DNA from: Epiperipatus broadwayi
Taxonomy: Eukaryota; Onychophora; Udeonychophora; Euonychophora; Peripatidae
Direction: 5' to 3'
NCBI GenBank assembly: GCA_028023455.1
Contig: JAQFVV010012402.1
Span: 14,752,483 to 14,816,482 of the forward strand
Length of the DNA stretch: 64,000 bases
In this document: positions 1 to 11,459 of the stretch, piece by piece
Layout: each line of letters starts with the position of its first letter
Position numbering within the stretch: position 1 is the stretch's first letter
The notes under the pieces: model-generated
What the model saw: the letters and a program-made list of their open reading frames with translations, nothing else
Databases searched by the model: none
What the model was told of the DNA's origin: nothing
Made by a program: the position numbers and the translations under genes

Positions 1-640
1 TCGTGCTTTGGCACTCCTCAGAGAGGTGTCGGAGTAACTTCAGACACTAGATCTAAAAATAATACAAAAAGTTTTGTTAGCAAATTTTTTTTTCTTATCA
101 ATGTGATGAAAACTATTTCAAAGATTCAATTTGCAGTGCTTGTGTAGTGATATCTACCTTTTTATACATAAAATGAATTGGAACCAATTATAATAAACCT
201 ACACAAATGTATATTATATATCATCTATGAGTGAATGTTGAATCTGCAATCAATATAACATTAGAACAGCTTTCTAAAGCCATACACCTCAAGGAATTCT
301 TACTTCTACTAAACCTAAACTGGAAATGCTGAAGAACAAGAACTGCATTTATGAAATACCATGTGAATGTGGAAGGAAATATATTAGTGATGCTTTTTGC
401 TGTGTTGAACAGCGATTGAAAGAACACAAACTAATGGCTATAAGAGAAAAAACAGATATTTCTACCATAGCAGACCATGTATGTACTAATGAATATATGT
501 TTAATTGGGAAAATACAAAAATATTGGATAAAGAGGAAAAAATGCATAGAAGAAAATTCAAGAAAGCTGCTCATATGACAGTGGTAAAAAAATCTTATAA
601 GTCAACCCAGTATTCGAATACATAATGTATGGAAACTTGT
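1..640 (+). pseudogene. Penelope-like element fragment, GIY-YIG endonuclease end
   Basis: An open stretch at 326-625 encodes the C-terminal GIY-YIG nuclease domain of a Penelope-like retroelement. Visible landmarks are the IYEIPCECG segment followed by KYIS, then VEQRLKEHKL, the ADHVCTNE histidine block and the FNWENTKIL block, which occur in this order in PLE endonucleases. The YIG part reads YIS, so a catalytic-loop residue is altered. About 85 bases upstream (241-325) match the segment before the same domain in the copy at 2600-2830. Bases about 100-240 are an inverted copy of the tail found at about 3570-3815, so this PLE cluster is flanked by inverted tails. The reverse transcriptase of this copy is missing. 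The family call is firm; this is a dead fragment, not a host gene. Confidence 0.8.
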
Positions 641-1031
641 AATTAATCTTGCTCTTATGAAAAATTTATATATAAAAAAAAATTGGACCCGGAAGGATTT
701 GAATCAACCCTCATATATAAATATATCAAATTTCTACTATGTTGCTTTTGACAGAATAGCTCAGTTGATTAGAGTGTTTGCCTTAAATTTGATATTGAAG
801 AATCTAAAGGTGCGAGTTCAATTTCTATGTGATTATTGTCACTGTGCATATCAGGTCCGCAACACCTGAAGAAGAGTGTAGAATAATTCTACTTGAAATA
901 TTGTGTAATTACTAAACTGTGTTGTCTATTTGTGTGTTATTACTAACAAGCTGTTTGTATTTGAAAAGTTTAAATAAGGTTTAAAAATTTTCTGTACATT
1001 CAACATTGAATCATAGATCATGGAAATTTAG
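641..1031 (+). repeat. PLE 3' tail with a tRNA-like module
   Basis: After the GIY-YIG stop comes a 3' tail. At about 744-840 it contains a tRNA-like module: an A-box-like block (AATAGCTCAGTTGATTAGAG) and a weaker B-box-like block (GAGTTCAATTTC). It continues through a hammerhead-like motif and ends in an AAATAAGGTTTAAAA-type terminus near 1030. The same tRNA-like block, ribozyme-like block and terminus occur as a free SINE at 8101-8350. It could be a SINE inserted behind the PLE or a tail shared by both; the second PLE copy at 3451-3600 has the same terminus, which favours a shared tail. Confidence 0.65.
862..906 (+). ncRNA. Hammerhead-like motif in PLE/SINE tail
   Basis: Core CTGAAGA (866-872) and GAA (895-897) enclose a stem II hairpin, GTAGAAT (878-884) with ATTCTAC (886-892). 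Stem I is ACAC (862-865) with GTGT (903-906). Stem III is a two-pair AT/AT palindrome (898-901), with T902 at the cleavage position. The order matches a type I hammerhead with very short stem III, a form known from metazoan retroelements. The base between A6 and G8 is normally free to vary, so CTGAAGA is allowed. Activity is untested, and the short stems make this a moderate call. Confidence 0.45.
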
Positions 1032-1046
1032 ACATTGTGAAAAATT

Positions 1047-3130
1047 ATGTCTAAGCGTTTGCAGTTAAAACCTCCTATTTTCTCCAAAAGAGCTGATAAG
1101 ATGATTCAGAGAGCAAATGAGGCCTTATTGAGAAAAAGTATAAAGGTTCAGCAGTTTTCCAAGTATCAAACATTGTGCTCCATTAGAAATGTGGAATGTT
1201 TTTTACAAAATAAACTTACAGATGAACATTTCTCAAGAATTTATCAAGTAGTAAAACAGACCATATTATATGTTACATAGAAGGATAAAAGAACTTCAGA
1301 AGAAGACATGGACAAGTCAAAAGTCATACTGCAACTAGTCTATTAGCCTCATCAGTGAAAAAATCTTAGTTCTAAACGTCTCACTGATGCTGAATTATCA
1401 GTTCTTGAAAAGGTTTCAACTTCGCCATTACAGCATCTACTGTCCCATCATTGTATATAATGGAAGCCACCAACGAGGTGACCCAAAATTTGCCTCTGGA
1501 AGAAGCATCAGGGGTGTGCTGGAGAGTGAAAAGGACACTTGAAAGAGATCAAATGAACAAGCAGAAATCAGACATATCATATGATGAAAGGAAAATTTAT
1601 TAAATCTCTCAAACAGAATACATTTATAATCATTCTTCCTGATTATGATAACAAAGTACAAGGTCTTCTCACAGCAAGCCAATACAAAAAAGTAGCAAAA
1701 AATCCAAATTCCAAATACAGAAGTAAAACTACAAGCATTACTCCAGAAGCATCGTAGGTATTTCAGTGATTCAGAGAAAAGGAAATTAACTTCGCATTTC
1801 AGCAAGATTCCTCACCTGTATGGACTACCTAAAATCCATAAAGACAATGTTTCATTAAGGCACCATGTCAAAATTTGTTGAGATTTTTTCTTGAAGTTCT
1901 TAGTTCAATGGCATACAGGACACAATCTTTACAGGAATTCTAAGCACTTTGTAGAATTAGTCAGGAACATGAAAATGGAAAGAAGTGACATATTGGTAAG
2001 CTTTGATGCGGAAAGTCTGTTTACAAATGTACCATGTGATGAGTTTATATGGTGATAATAGTCTACAACTGAACAACTCTACCTATTGATAGTATAATAG
2101 AACTATTAACATTGTACATAACAACAACGTACTTTCAATATAACTCAGAATTTTTCCAGCAAAATCAAGGGATGGCCATGGGATCGCCACTGTCACCCTT
2201 GCTGAGCAACATTTACATGGTTGCATATTAGCAACATATCTCCTTCAATTAAATTCATAATGAAATTAGAATAAGAACAAAAATTGGCATTCCTGGATGT
2301 TCTTGTGACAAGACTCCCTCTGGATAAAATAAAAACAACAGGGTATAGGAAACCAACACACACTGGCAAATACTTGGCATATAATCCAATCATACCAGAA
2401 GTGGTAACACTATCACTATGGGATAGAGCAAAAAAGGTTTGCTCAGAAACCAGTAATTTGGAAAAAGAATGGATTTACACAAAGATTATCCATCAGCAGT
2501 CATTAAGAAAACCTTTAATAGACAACACAAAGAGACACAAAAAGGAATAACAATTATTGGTACAGTAGTGTATCCATACATACCAGAAATGGCAGACAAA
2601 TTAAAAAAAAATATGCAGTCAGTATAACATCAGAGCAGCTTTCCAAAGCCATACAACACTTCAAGGGATTAAGCCAATAAACATCACATGACCACCTCCT
2701 CTTATGCTTGTGTATAACTTGTTATATACAACTGTTGTTGTGTGTGGCAATATATATAGTGAGTTTTGCCTGTTATAACTTCGAGGAATTCTTGCTTTTA
2801 CTAAGCCTAAACTGGAAAGGCTGAAGAACAAAAACCGCAACTATAAAATATCATGTGAATGTGCAAGGAAATATATTGGTGAGACTTGTCGCACTGTTGA
2901 ACAGCAATTGAAAGAACCCAAGCTAATGGTTAAAAGAGAAAAAACAGATGTGTCTACTGCAGCCGACCATATATGTACTAATGAACATACGTTTAATTGG
3001 GAAAAATAGAAAAATATTGGATAAAGAGGAAAAATGCATAGAAGAAAATTCAAGGAAACTGCTCATATGACAATGGTAAAAAATCTTAGGCAATACACAA
3101 TGTATGGAAGCCTCTAATTAATCTTGCTTT
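1047..3130 (+). pseudogene. Penelope-like element, reverse transcriptase plus GIY-YIG, broken
   Basis: This is a second PLE copy in several frames. Landmarks in order are an N-terminal open frame at 1047-1280, GLPKIHK at about 1822 (RT block 2 of PLEs), SFDAESLFTNVP at about 1999 (RT block A), AMGSPLSPLLSNIYM at about 2172-2216, FLDVLVTR at 2288 and GYRKPTHTGKYLAYN at about 2341. The GIY-YIG domain follows at about 2829-3060 (NYKISCECARKYIGET, then ADHICTNE). The segment that should hold the catalytic YADD box between SNIYM and FLDVLV is missing, and a roughly 110-bp foreign piece interrupts 2665-2780. Stops and frameshifts are frequent. PLE identity is clear from the RT and GIY-YIG order; the copy cannot be active. 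Confidence 0.85.
2665..2780 (+). repeat. Insertion in PLE derived from the 57171 repeat family
   Basis: The PLE sequence that is continuous near 280-300 is interrupted here. The insert starts AAACATCACATGACCACC and runs to GAGTTTTGCCTGTT. These are the two ends of the repeat family best preserved at 57171-57527, with most of the middle gone. Confidence 0.55.
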
Positions 3131-3237
3131 TAGGAAAAAATAATATTATATATATATATATAAATGAATGGCTCAGGGTAAAAAAATTGAAGAACTCAGG
3201 AGGATTTGAACCAATCCTCATATATAAATATATCAAA

Positions 3238-3450
3238 TTTCTCAGATCCAAGACTCCTCACTGATGAAAGCCACAAGCTAGAAACTAATATGGGGATATT
3301 GGATGAGTAGCCACTAGATAGGGATTTTATGCACAAACCTTCTTGCATCCATTGAATACTCTGGCTTACACTGAGTGGCACCATTGTATGGAGAGTTTTG
3401 CCTGTTTTAACAGCTTGAGCAAGCATAAGAAATGGTGATCATGTGAGAAT
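3238..3450 (+). repeat. Copy of the 57171 ribozyme-like repeat inside a PLE tail
   Basis: This stretch replaces the tRNA-like part of the PLE tail. It shares the CTCAGATCCAA start, a CTGATGA...GAAAC core, GAGTAG...CACTAGATAGGGATTTTAT, CACTGAGTGGCACC and GGAGAGTTTTGCCTGTTTTA with the insertion at 57360-57530. It then adds AACAGCTTGAGCAAGCATAAG, the segment that is inverted at the left edge of the 57171 copy. Confidence 0.7.
3255..3296 (+). ncRNA. Degenerate hammerhead-like motif, family 2
   Basis: CTGATGA (3261-3267) and GAA (3281-3283) flank a weak stem II (AGCC with AGCT). Stem I is TCCTCA (3255-3260) with TGGGGA (3291-3296). Stem III has decayed to ACT/AAT, and A3290 is at the cleavage position. 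It is the same arrangement as the better copy at 57375-57416. Confidence 0.4.
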
Positions 3451-3815
3451 AATACTACTTGAAACGTGTAATTACTAGCCTGTGTCATCTATTTGTGTGT
3501 TATTACTAACAAATTGTTTGTATTTGACAAGTTTAAATAAAGTTTAAAATTTTTTATAAATTTGACATTCACTCATAGATTGTGGAAATAATCCAACATA
3601 TCACATCTAATAATATATCATTATGACAAACCTTCAGATGTATACTATATCATTTTCGATTCATTATAAAAATTATATAGTATATATTTATATAGATTTT
3701 TTTTTTTTTTGTACATATTGTATTATTGTTATAATTGGTTCTAATTCATTTTATATATAAAAAAAGCTTTCAAATAGTTTACACCACATCGATGAGGGGG
3801 GGGGGGAATGCCAAA
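3451..3815 (+). repeat. PLE 3' tail and terminal inverted segment
   Basis: The tail TTACTAACAA...TTTGTATTTGA...AAATAAAGTTTAAAA matches 938-1031. From about 3570 to 3815 the sequence is an inverted copy of bases about 100-240, sharing AAAATGAATT[GA]GAACCAATTATAA on the opposite strand. A G homopolymer (3796-3806) sits at the outer edge. Confidence 0.6.
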
Positions 3816-6592
3816 AAAAAAGATCTTTGATATTATTTTATAATATATATACAATTATTGTTATTATGTAATAATATTTTATATTATATTGTGTGATTTA
3901 TTTATGTGTAATAATATAGATAACAAACTACAATAAATCTATAAAATCCTTTATTAAATTATACAAGTTTGTATTTTCATTTTTTTATTTTTTTTTTAAT
4001 TGTGAAAAGAAATATTTGAAGTAATTTATTTTCTTTCTTTTGTTTAAAATATAAGCTAATAGTTTTTATAATGTTAATTTAAAAGTGCATTTATTTGTTA
4101 TTAACTTTTGAAATTCATATAGGTTTAATATTCAATAGTCCAATTACTTTAATTAAAATTAATGTTTGAATTTTTTAGTAACTTTGTATTCTTGTTTAGT
4201 TTAAAATAATGAAATTGCTTAAGTTAATTGAAAAGAATAAGCAATTCACAGATTAACTAAACATTTTGTTATTGTAAAGCTAATTAAGTGTTTATCACAT
4301 TGCTGAGTTAATAAATGTTGATAAACAAATAGAAGATTGTAAATAGACACTTATATCCTTTACAAATCGTTTGTTTAGTTGAAACTTAGATATTGAAATG
4401 GAAAGTAGAGCAGAAGTTACTGCATCTTATGGAAGGATAAGTATGAAATACTACTAGCCAGTATTACTGTTATTTCCAGTTCTGCAATTATAATTAGATT
4501 TCAAAACGCCCATTTGAATAATTTGTTAACCCATCCTTATATATGACCAAAGAATGACAAATGTACAGAATTTATCTTCTTGCATGAAAAAAGCATCAGA
4601 AATAATGCCAAAACTTGATTCATGGGTCTAGAATTTCATGCAATGATTAAAAATTATTATGTAACAATAATCAAACTCTGATAGCATTTGTCTGTGTTTA
4701 ATGTTCCCATTTAATTTCTAAAATTTTAAATTTTATTTTAATTTATCATCAAGAGATAGAGTCACTTATAAAAATTATACTTTAGGTATCTGTTAATTGA
4801 ATGTAAATGCCTACAAGCAGAAAGGGTACAAATAATGAAGTTTGGAAAAATAAATATCAACAAACTGATTATACAGAAACTGGGTTCTTGTTTATGGTGG
4901 GTTTGGGAAAAGATAAGAGGGATTTCGTTGTTGTGGAAATGGGATGGAGTAGGATAGAGAAGAATATGGGGAAAACAGGGTGCAGAATGGAAAGGGAAGC
5001 TAAAGTGGTTTATCAGGTTTCTCTGGTCATAGTGGCTGAGAGATTCCTGATTCTGAGAAAAGAGAACCCATAGTACAGAAAAACCACATCAAAATGACAT
5101 CATGCAATTTTATGTCAGCATCCTTTTTTTTAAACTAGCTTTCATATTAGAATAACTTTGTGTTTTTTGATGCATTTTAATAAAAATAAGTAGACTTTTT
5201 TTTATAACTTTAATTTTAATTAGTATTTATTAATAATTATAACATTTTTTTTTTCTATTTTTAAGCTTCTAAAGTATAGGTACTAATTACATTGCTTATT
5301 AAAAGAAAAGCAGATATTCAAAATTTTTATTTTATTTGGAAATGCTTTCTTTAAGGAATACACTAAAAAATTAGAACTAAATGTTTATTTTCAAATGCAT
5401 TTAAAAAAAAAAATTCCCGAGGCATTGTTTGATATAAACACAAAAAAATAATGGAATTATAGCTTCTGTAGTATTTAAATATGTTCATTCAAATTTATTT
5501 ATAAACTAATTATTAAAAGAATATTGTCTTTGGTTTAAAGCAAAAGAATCAACAAAGTTAATTCACTAAGAATTTTATCAATAAAAATCAATATGCTGCT
5601 AGAAAATTCCTATTTAAGGAAATTTTTGTTAATTTTAATTTTTAAGAGTTGTTTGTACAGATTAATTTGTATTTGAAAGCTAGGTTAGAAAAAAGCATCT
5701 TTTCATCTACACAATTAATTTTTCATAATTATATTTCTAATTTTCTGTTTATAAATTTTAAATATTTAATACTCCCAATATTCCCACTTATATCTTAAGT
5801 AATATTTTAAAATGTATTAACTCAGGCTGTTTTTTTTATTGGATAGTGAATTAGAATTACTGTGAAAAATTATATAATAATCTAAAATTATTTGAATTAG
5901 TGAATGAATTTTATGTTTTTTCTGGAAATTCATCTTGCCATATTTGAAAAAATATTCCTGTGTACAGTTATTATAATTTTTTTTTTCATATGTATTTTTT
6001 ATATTGATCATTATTGTTATTAATTTTTGCTTTATTAAATATTTTATCACTAAAAATTCAATCTTAATCCATTATTCTCAATTGAGTATTTCCTCTTTAT
6101 ATGCTAATTGTGATACTATCATTAAAAATGTATTGATCTTATGATTTCATAAACTAATGGACCTCATGTTTCTACCTATATAGTTCAGTAACTACTGTAA
6201 CATGTAGTTATATGTTTAGACTTATTGTTTAATTATACAAAGATAATATGACATTCTATACAATGTTTTCTCCAAGATGTGTGTATAATTAAGAGAATCC
6301 CTTTATTTCATTTTAGTTACATAAATGGTAATCCATATTTGTAAAAATAATATTTTAACTATAGTTTTGTATAAACCTACATACTTTTTTATGTTGAAAA
6401 CATATTAAATACAAATATTTGACATATGTACAAAGAAAAGTTTTAAATTACACAGACAAATATATGATGAAACCATGACAAATCCTATTTTGAGTATACT
6501 CGCATTCTTGATTCCATTATAGTATATGTATATGTAAATATTGATACAGTTTTCTTCTTCTTCCTTCTTTCTTTATGTATTGATTTCTATAA
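3816..6592. other. AT-rich DNA without recognised features
   Basis: I see no exon, RNA gene or recognisable element here, only low-complexity A/T tracts. An 88-codon open frame at 4807-5073 (+) is somewhat less AT-rich than its surroundings but matches no family I recognise and lacks splice context, so it is not called. The upstream coding exons of DHTKD1 were looked for and not found, so they probably lie before the window. Confidence 0.5.
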
Positions 6593-6704
6593 TTACATAT
6601 CATACCACTTCCAAACTTCTTATATATTTAACAATACTAATTTTTGGTGTAAAAAATTAGTATTGTTAAGTGTATAAGAAGTTTGGAAATTTTATGATAT
6701 GTAA
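6593..6704. repeat. Near-perfect 112-nt hairpin (MITE or hairpin RNA)
   Basis: Left arm 6593-6645 (TTACATATCATACCACTTCC...) and right arm 6651-6704 (...GGAAATTTTATGATATGTAA) are near-complete reverse complements with a loop of only a few bases around GGTGT. It lies about 270 bp before the first visible DHTKD1 exon. It could be a small palindromic MITE or be transcribed within the intron as a stem-loop; the sequence does not decide. Confidence 0.7.
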
Positions 6705-6977
6705 ATATTATTGATGTTGTTTAATTTTTTGCACTAAAATTAAGGATTACAATAAAAGATAGACTAAATAATTATATATAAATACAGTAAATAAATCTGT
6801 AATACATATTATTTATTTTTATTAGATAATTTTTGTAGAATATTATATCCTTGTTTATGATGAATATACTGATAGATAATTTAAAGCAGTTATGAATTAT
6901 AATTCTTAACAGTAATAATTAAGAAGCAAATCAAGAAGTATTATTATTTTTTAAAAATAAATTATTATTTCTTTCAG

Positions 6978-7098
6978 ACCTGACCCAGAAATGGAAAAAT
7001 CGACTCAAGTATAGTAATGTATATCAGTTAGTTACTGCTTATAGAGAACATGGGCACAAAAAAGCTAAGTTAGACCCTTTAAACTTAATGGAAATGGT
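6978..7098 (+). CDS. DHTKD1: DHTKD1 exon (first visible), 2-oxoadipate dehydrogenase E1
   Basis: This is the first visible exon of the E1 subunit of mitochondrial 2-oxoadipate dehydrogenase, a thiamine diphosphate enzyme of lysine and tryptophan breakdown. The acceptor is TTTCTTTCAG ending at 6977; the donor GTAAGT starts at 7099. The exon begins with the last two bases of a split codon and ends with two bases (GT) that make Val with the next exon. It encodes LVTAYREHGHKKAKLDPL, which resembles the conserved N-terminal LVTVYCEHGHKAAKINPL of animal DHTKD1 rather than OGDH. The mitochondrial targeting peptide and start codon are not in the window. The next exon is 8.7 kb away. Confidence rests on the phase-consistent join of seven exons. 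Confidence 0.9.
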
Positions 7099-7616
7099 GT
7101 AAGTTATTATTACTATTGTATTACTTTTAGAAGCAATAATTCCTTTCATTTGCTAAATACTAGCTATTCTATAAATTGAAATAAATCAGTAGTCACTAAA
7201 TGGTAATACTATATTACACCTCTAGACTAGTTTCTAGTCATAGTTTTTGCTTCTGAAAAGCTTTTAACTTTATGCACCTAAGTTAATAGAAACAATAATA
7301 TTTTCTCACCCGAATACTTTATATTGGAGTTGGTGATTTACATGTAATATGTAAGAATGTATTCTAGCAGAAAATGTCGATAATTAATTGTCAACTATTA
7401 CAGTAATAAATCTTAACATTATTTGTTATTTTGCTAAGCCAGGTTTTCAATACTGCTTATTTTTGTCAGTGTCTATATACTCTGGTATAATATATTTTTA
7501 CATATTATCTACTGTGTACATATATGATATAGTTTATTTTTACAAGTAATATATATATATAAAATAAAATATTGACATTAAATAAAAGAAATATACCAAT
7601 TGTTGCTGTATTTATA

Positions 7617-8365
7617 TATTGGACTATTTTCATCATCTAGTATTGAGTATTGAAATTCTTTAGAAAAATTTAACTTTATTTAATTTTTCAAAATACATTT
7701 AACTGTTAATAATAGCATACATATTAGTATACCGCACAATGTTTCAAGTGGTATTATTCTTCTCTCTTGTTCACGTGTTGTGGCCTGACCAGTGACAGTA
7801 TTAGCATGAGAATCAAACCTGGACACTTAGATTCTTGATTATTGGATTTTAAAATAATGCTCTAACTAACTAAACCATCCTGCCAAAGGCAATAATCATT
7901 AGAAGTTTTATTTATTTATCTATTAGGTTTTTCCTGATTTCTCCATTTTTTCCTAAGGGCAAAGTTGATTAATTACTTTCATATATTATGTATAGTCACA
8001 CTATGTTGACTTATAAGGTTATTCACCATTGCCCTTAGGAAAAAGTGGAGAAATCAGGAGAAATTTCATAGATAAGAATATGAAATTTTTACTAACAGTT
8101 GCCTTTGGCAGAATGGCTCAGTTGGTTAGAGTATTATCTTAAAATCGAATATTCAAGAATGTAAGGGTCCAGGTCCAATTCCCATACTAGTACTGTCAAT
8201 GATCAGACCAACAATACCTGAAGAAGAGAGGAGATACCTCTTGAATCATGCATATACAAACCTGTGTGCTATTACTTTGAAAATTTAAATAAAGTTAAAT
8301 TTTTTTAAAGACATTCAATACTCAATACTAGATAATGGAAATGGTCCAATATATAAATACAACTA
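7617..8365. repeat. Foldback pair of tRNA-derived SINE/PLE tails
   Basis: Two copies of one element lie tail-outward. The outer ends TATATTGGACTATTTTCATC (7615-7634) and GAAATGGTCCAATATATA (8338-8355) are reverse complements. The inner ends pair too: GATTTCTCCATTTTTTCCTA near 7935-7954 with AGGAAAAAGTGGAGAAATC near 8037-8055. The right copy (8101-8350, +) has an A box TGGCTCAGTTGG and a B-box-like GGTCCAATTCC; the left copy is its complement (about 7735-7890). Both end in the terminus found behind the PLEs at 1-3800. The whole can form a long hairpin. Confidence 0.75.
8101..8350 (+). repeat. tRNA-derived SINE
   Basis: It starts GCCTTTGGCAGAATGGCTCA with a near-consensus RNA polymerase III A box (TGGCTCAGTTGG at 8115-8126) and a B-box-like GGTCCAATTCC near 8171. 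Next comes CTGAAGAAGAGAGG with complementary CCTCTTGAA, a decayed version of the hammerhead-like motif at 862-906. It ends in AAATAAAGTTAAATTTT, the PLE tail. No coding capacity is visible. It is probably mobilised in trans. Confidence 0.7.
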
Positions 8366-8879
8366 AAATACGATCATCACAAACTTTCAGAAAATTACAC
8401 AGTTATCAAACAAAAAGTAAATGGTAGTTAATAAGTTCACTATGACCATATGTATAAAATTAAACTTAATTTGTTTCTAATATTTTATACAGCATGCCAG
8501 TGATTAAATAATATTCTGATACATATCTATTCCAAATTATTATACATCTATATAAATACGATTTAATAAAATAATACTATCTTCTTTAAAATTAACATAA
8601 ATATTAACAACAATAAATTACATATCTTGGTCGAGTTTTGGGCAAAATAGAAATCATTAATTGTGAAGGTCTAACTATTTAAAATAAAATGTAAAACCTA
8701 GAAACTTTTTACACCTTCTGATCCCACTCTAATTCTATAGGCATGGATTTTATCATGATAGTTAGGTTAGATGTTTTATAGGCTGGTAGTAATGTATTTC
8801 ACATATTTTCATATGGAAATATATGAAACTCGCAGAAATCTGGATTTTTAGATGAATTGTTTGATGACTATGCTAATAA

Positions 8880-9240
8880 TTATTATTTTAGGACATCTCA
8901 GTACATATATATTTCTGTTAAGGCAATTGTTAGAAATCTGTTTTTGTAAGTGATTTCTTCAAAGTCTCATAAATATTAACAAATGATTACTGTTATATAA
9001 AAACTGCTGTTACAGTAGATGATAGAAATCTGGCTTTAAATGCAAATTCTTATAAAGATTAACACATTTTTTGAGTTTTAGAGATAGTTTGGCGTATAAA
9101 ATTGCTATTACTGTAGTCAATAGAAATTTGACTTCAGAAAAAAATTCTACAAAAAAAATTTATACAAATATTGACTAGTCTTTTCAATTTTAGAGATGAT
9201 TTGGTCTATAAAATTGCTATTAGAATTTTTAATAGAAAAG
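8880..9240 (+). repeat. Degenerate tandem repeat, about 100-110 bp period
   Basis: Three diverged units share AAA[TC]TGCT[GA]TTAC, then TAGAAAT[CT]TG, then TTTTAGAGATNNTTTGG. ATAAAATTGCTATTA recurs at about 9097 and 9206. No function is evident. Confidence 0.5.
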
Positions 9241-11459
9241 GTATTTGCAATTGATTCAAAGATGGATTTAGTAGTCATCGTTGTTTCTGAGATTTGGCCC
9301 CTGTCAGTAAAACTAAGTTTGTTGCTTTGTGTGGCTGCTGCTCTCTGGCTAAATTCCTCTCTCTGTAATGAACTCTCCTGGTTTTCTGCTTCATTTACAA
9401 TTCATTGTTATTTTAACTGATTATCTCTCTTTTATAGTTTTTAATAGTTGTTATTCTATTGTTTTGCAGATATTTTAAGTTTTTTGAATAAACTTTCAGA
9501 TGTTCGTCAGAAAACAAGCCTTGTAGATTTGTCCTATAAATGTATTTAATTATTTAACACTAAAATTAATAGTATGTTGGCACACAAATTATAAAAAGCC
9601 AAATTATACAAATATGGTTATAAAAAAAAAATGAGCCAAGATTTTAATACAAGGGGCTTATTTATGTTTTCCTTTTAACATACACAATCATAGAAAATAG
9701 ACTTGGGATTTCAATTCGTTTTCTAATCAAACATATAAAACATTTTTTTTTTAAAAAAATAATTTTTATATAGTATAACTCTAAATTTGTCATCATTGTC
9801 ATGACCTGAGACCTTGTGAATATTTATTATAGTTATGCATTTGGACTTAGTTTTTTATGAATAAGATTGTTATATATGTAGAGCATTCAAAAATAATATC
9901 TGCTCTTTCAAAAAGATAAAAACCCTTTAAACCAATATAAGTCTAAATTAGTGAATAAAATATATCAAGTAGTATAAAATAAAAATATTAGTTTATTTGG
10001 TGTAACATTTTAATTAGTAATAAATATAAACAATTTACAGCTAATTTATTTCCTCATTTTTTCATTATGATCAGGTTTCTATATCAGTCAATAATATCAA
10101 ACAGCTACTTTTTTTCCCTATTGTTTGTTTTTGTTTCTATTGCTTACATAGCTATAATATCACAAGAAACTATAGAATTAATTGCCCGGCAATTTTTAAA
10201 ATGATAATAATTAAATTAGTAATAATTAATGACAAGAAATCATTTAGAAAAAGGAAAAAAATTGTGGATTTAGATGATTTTAAAAATATTAAATGAAAAA
10301 ATTATAAAATGGCAAGACTAACTTTTTTTTAAATATATTAACAGTATTAAATCAGTTAATATGGCCAAGAAATAAGGAATATAATAAAATAATGATTTTT
10401 TTTTTCAGTTAAGTTAATTTAAGTTCATATAATCTTCTGAAAACTTTTCGTTACTGTTAACAAAGCAAGTTTATCAATAATTTGAACATAAGTTTTTTAT
10501 CTTGAGATATTAATTAAGATGAGTTATGAAAGTTAAAGATTTATCAGTTTCATTGCTTCACAATGGCTTTCTTGTAACTGTTTCTTTTAACTTAGTAATC
10601 AAGATGATCTCAAATTATGTAAATAGTATGAAGAAATAATTTCAAAGTGTATTATGCATGACTATTTTTAAAAGCCTATTTCATAAACATGTCTTCCATG
10701 CTGATTACCATGAAAAGCATTTTAATCATTTTGTAAAATGTTATTTATTGTAAAGTTTAGTCACTGTATGCAGCTTGAAAAGAAGCAGTCTTAGAAGTAG
10801 CTAGAATTAGAGGAAGATATTTGTATAATTTACATTTGTTTACTCAATTCAGAATCATTTAAAGCAGAGATTGGCAAACTATAGTCCATGGGCACTTCCG
10901 ACCACAAGATGGTTGCTATGCTGTTCGAAATGAAAAAATCTTGCTAAAATCAATAAATAGTAAAACATTATTTTTCGATCTTGTTATAATCAATAAATAA
11001 AGCAAAAAGTTATTTTTTTAATTATGTAATATATTCAACCAGAAAGTAAAACTAAAAAAATTTTTACTTACCATACCAAATAGGGCAAATTTTTTATTTT
11101 TGTATAGAAAAACATAAAAGTCATCTTAATTTTCCTCAAAACATGAATAACTTTTTTTTAGATTAAAAATAGAGCCAAATGAGTGGAACATTTTACAATT
11201 GATAATGACAAGAAAATTATTTTTTACAAAATTTTTTAAAAATTCCTATCAGAAGATATCAGAATTAAGCATGAAGATCATAATTAACTTGTTATTTCAT
11301 AAAAGTTTTTTAAAAATAAAAGTTTTAATACAATTTTATAAAATTTAATCCACAAGTAATTTGATTGTAGAATCTCTAACAATTAAATTTGCCCATGAAG
11401 ACAATTAAAATTTGTTGTCTGAACCTTCAAAGATAAAATTTATTGATTACTGATCTGTA

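Noticed and set aside
4807-5073. 88-codon open frame with slightly different base composition
   Set aside because: No recognisable motif, no splice-site context fitting DHTKD1, and no similarity to its N-terminal exons.
8101-8190. Functional tRNA genes (also near 744, 17750, 18960, 24885, 53700)
   Set aside because: Box-like motifs are present but no acceptor stem or complete cloverleaf could be drawn, and several are shared with repeat tails; these are SINE-type traces.
10865-10925. hAT-like terminus (CAGAGATTGGCAAACTATAG)
   Set aside because: It resembles a hAT end, but I could find no inverted partner or target duplication downstream.
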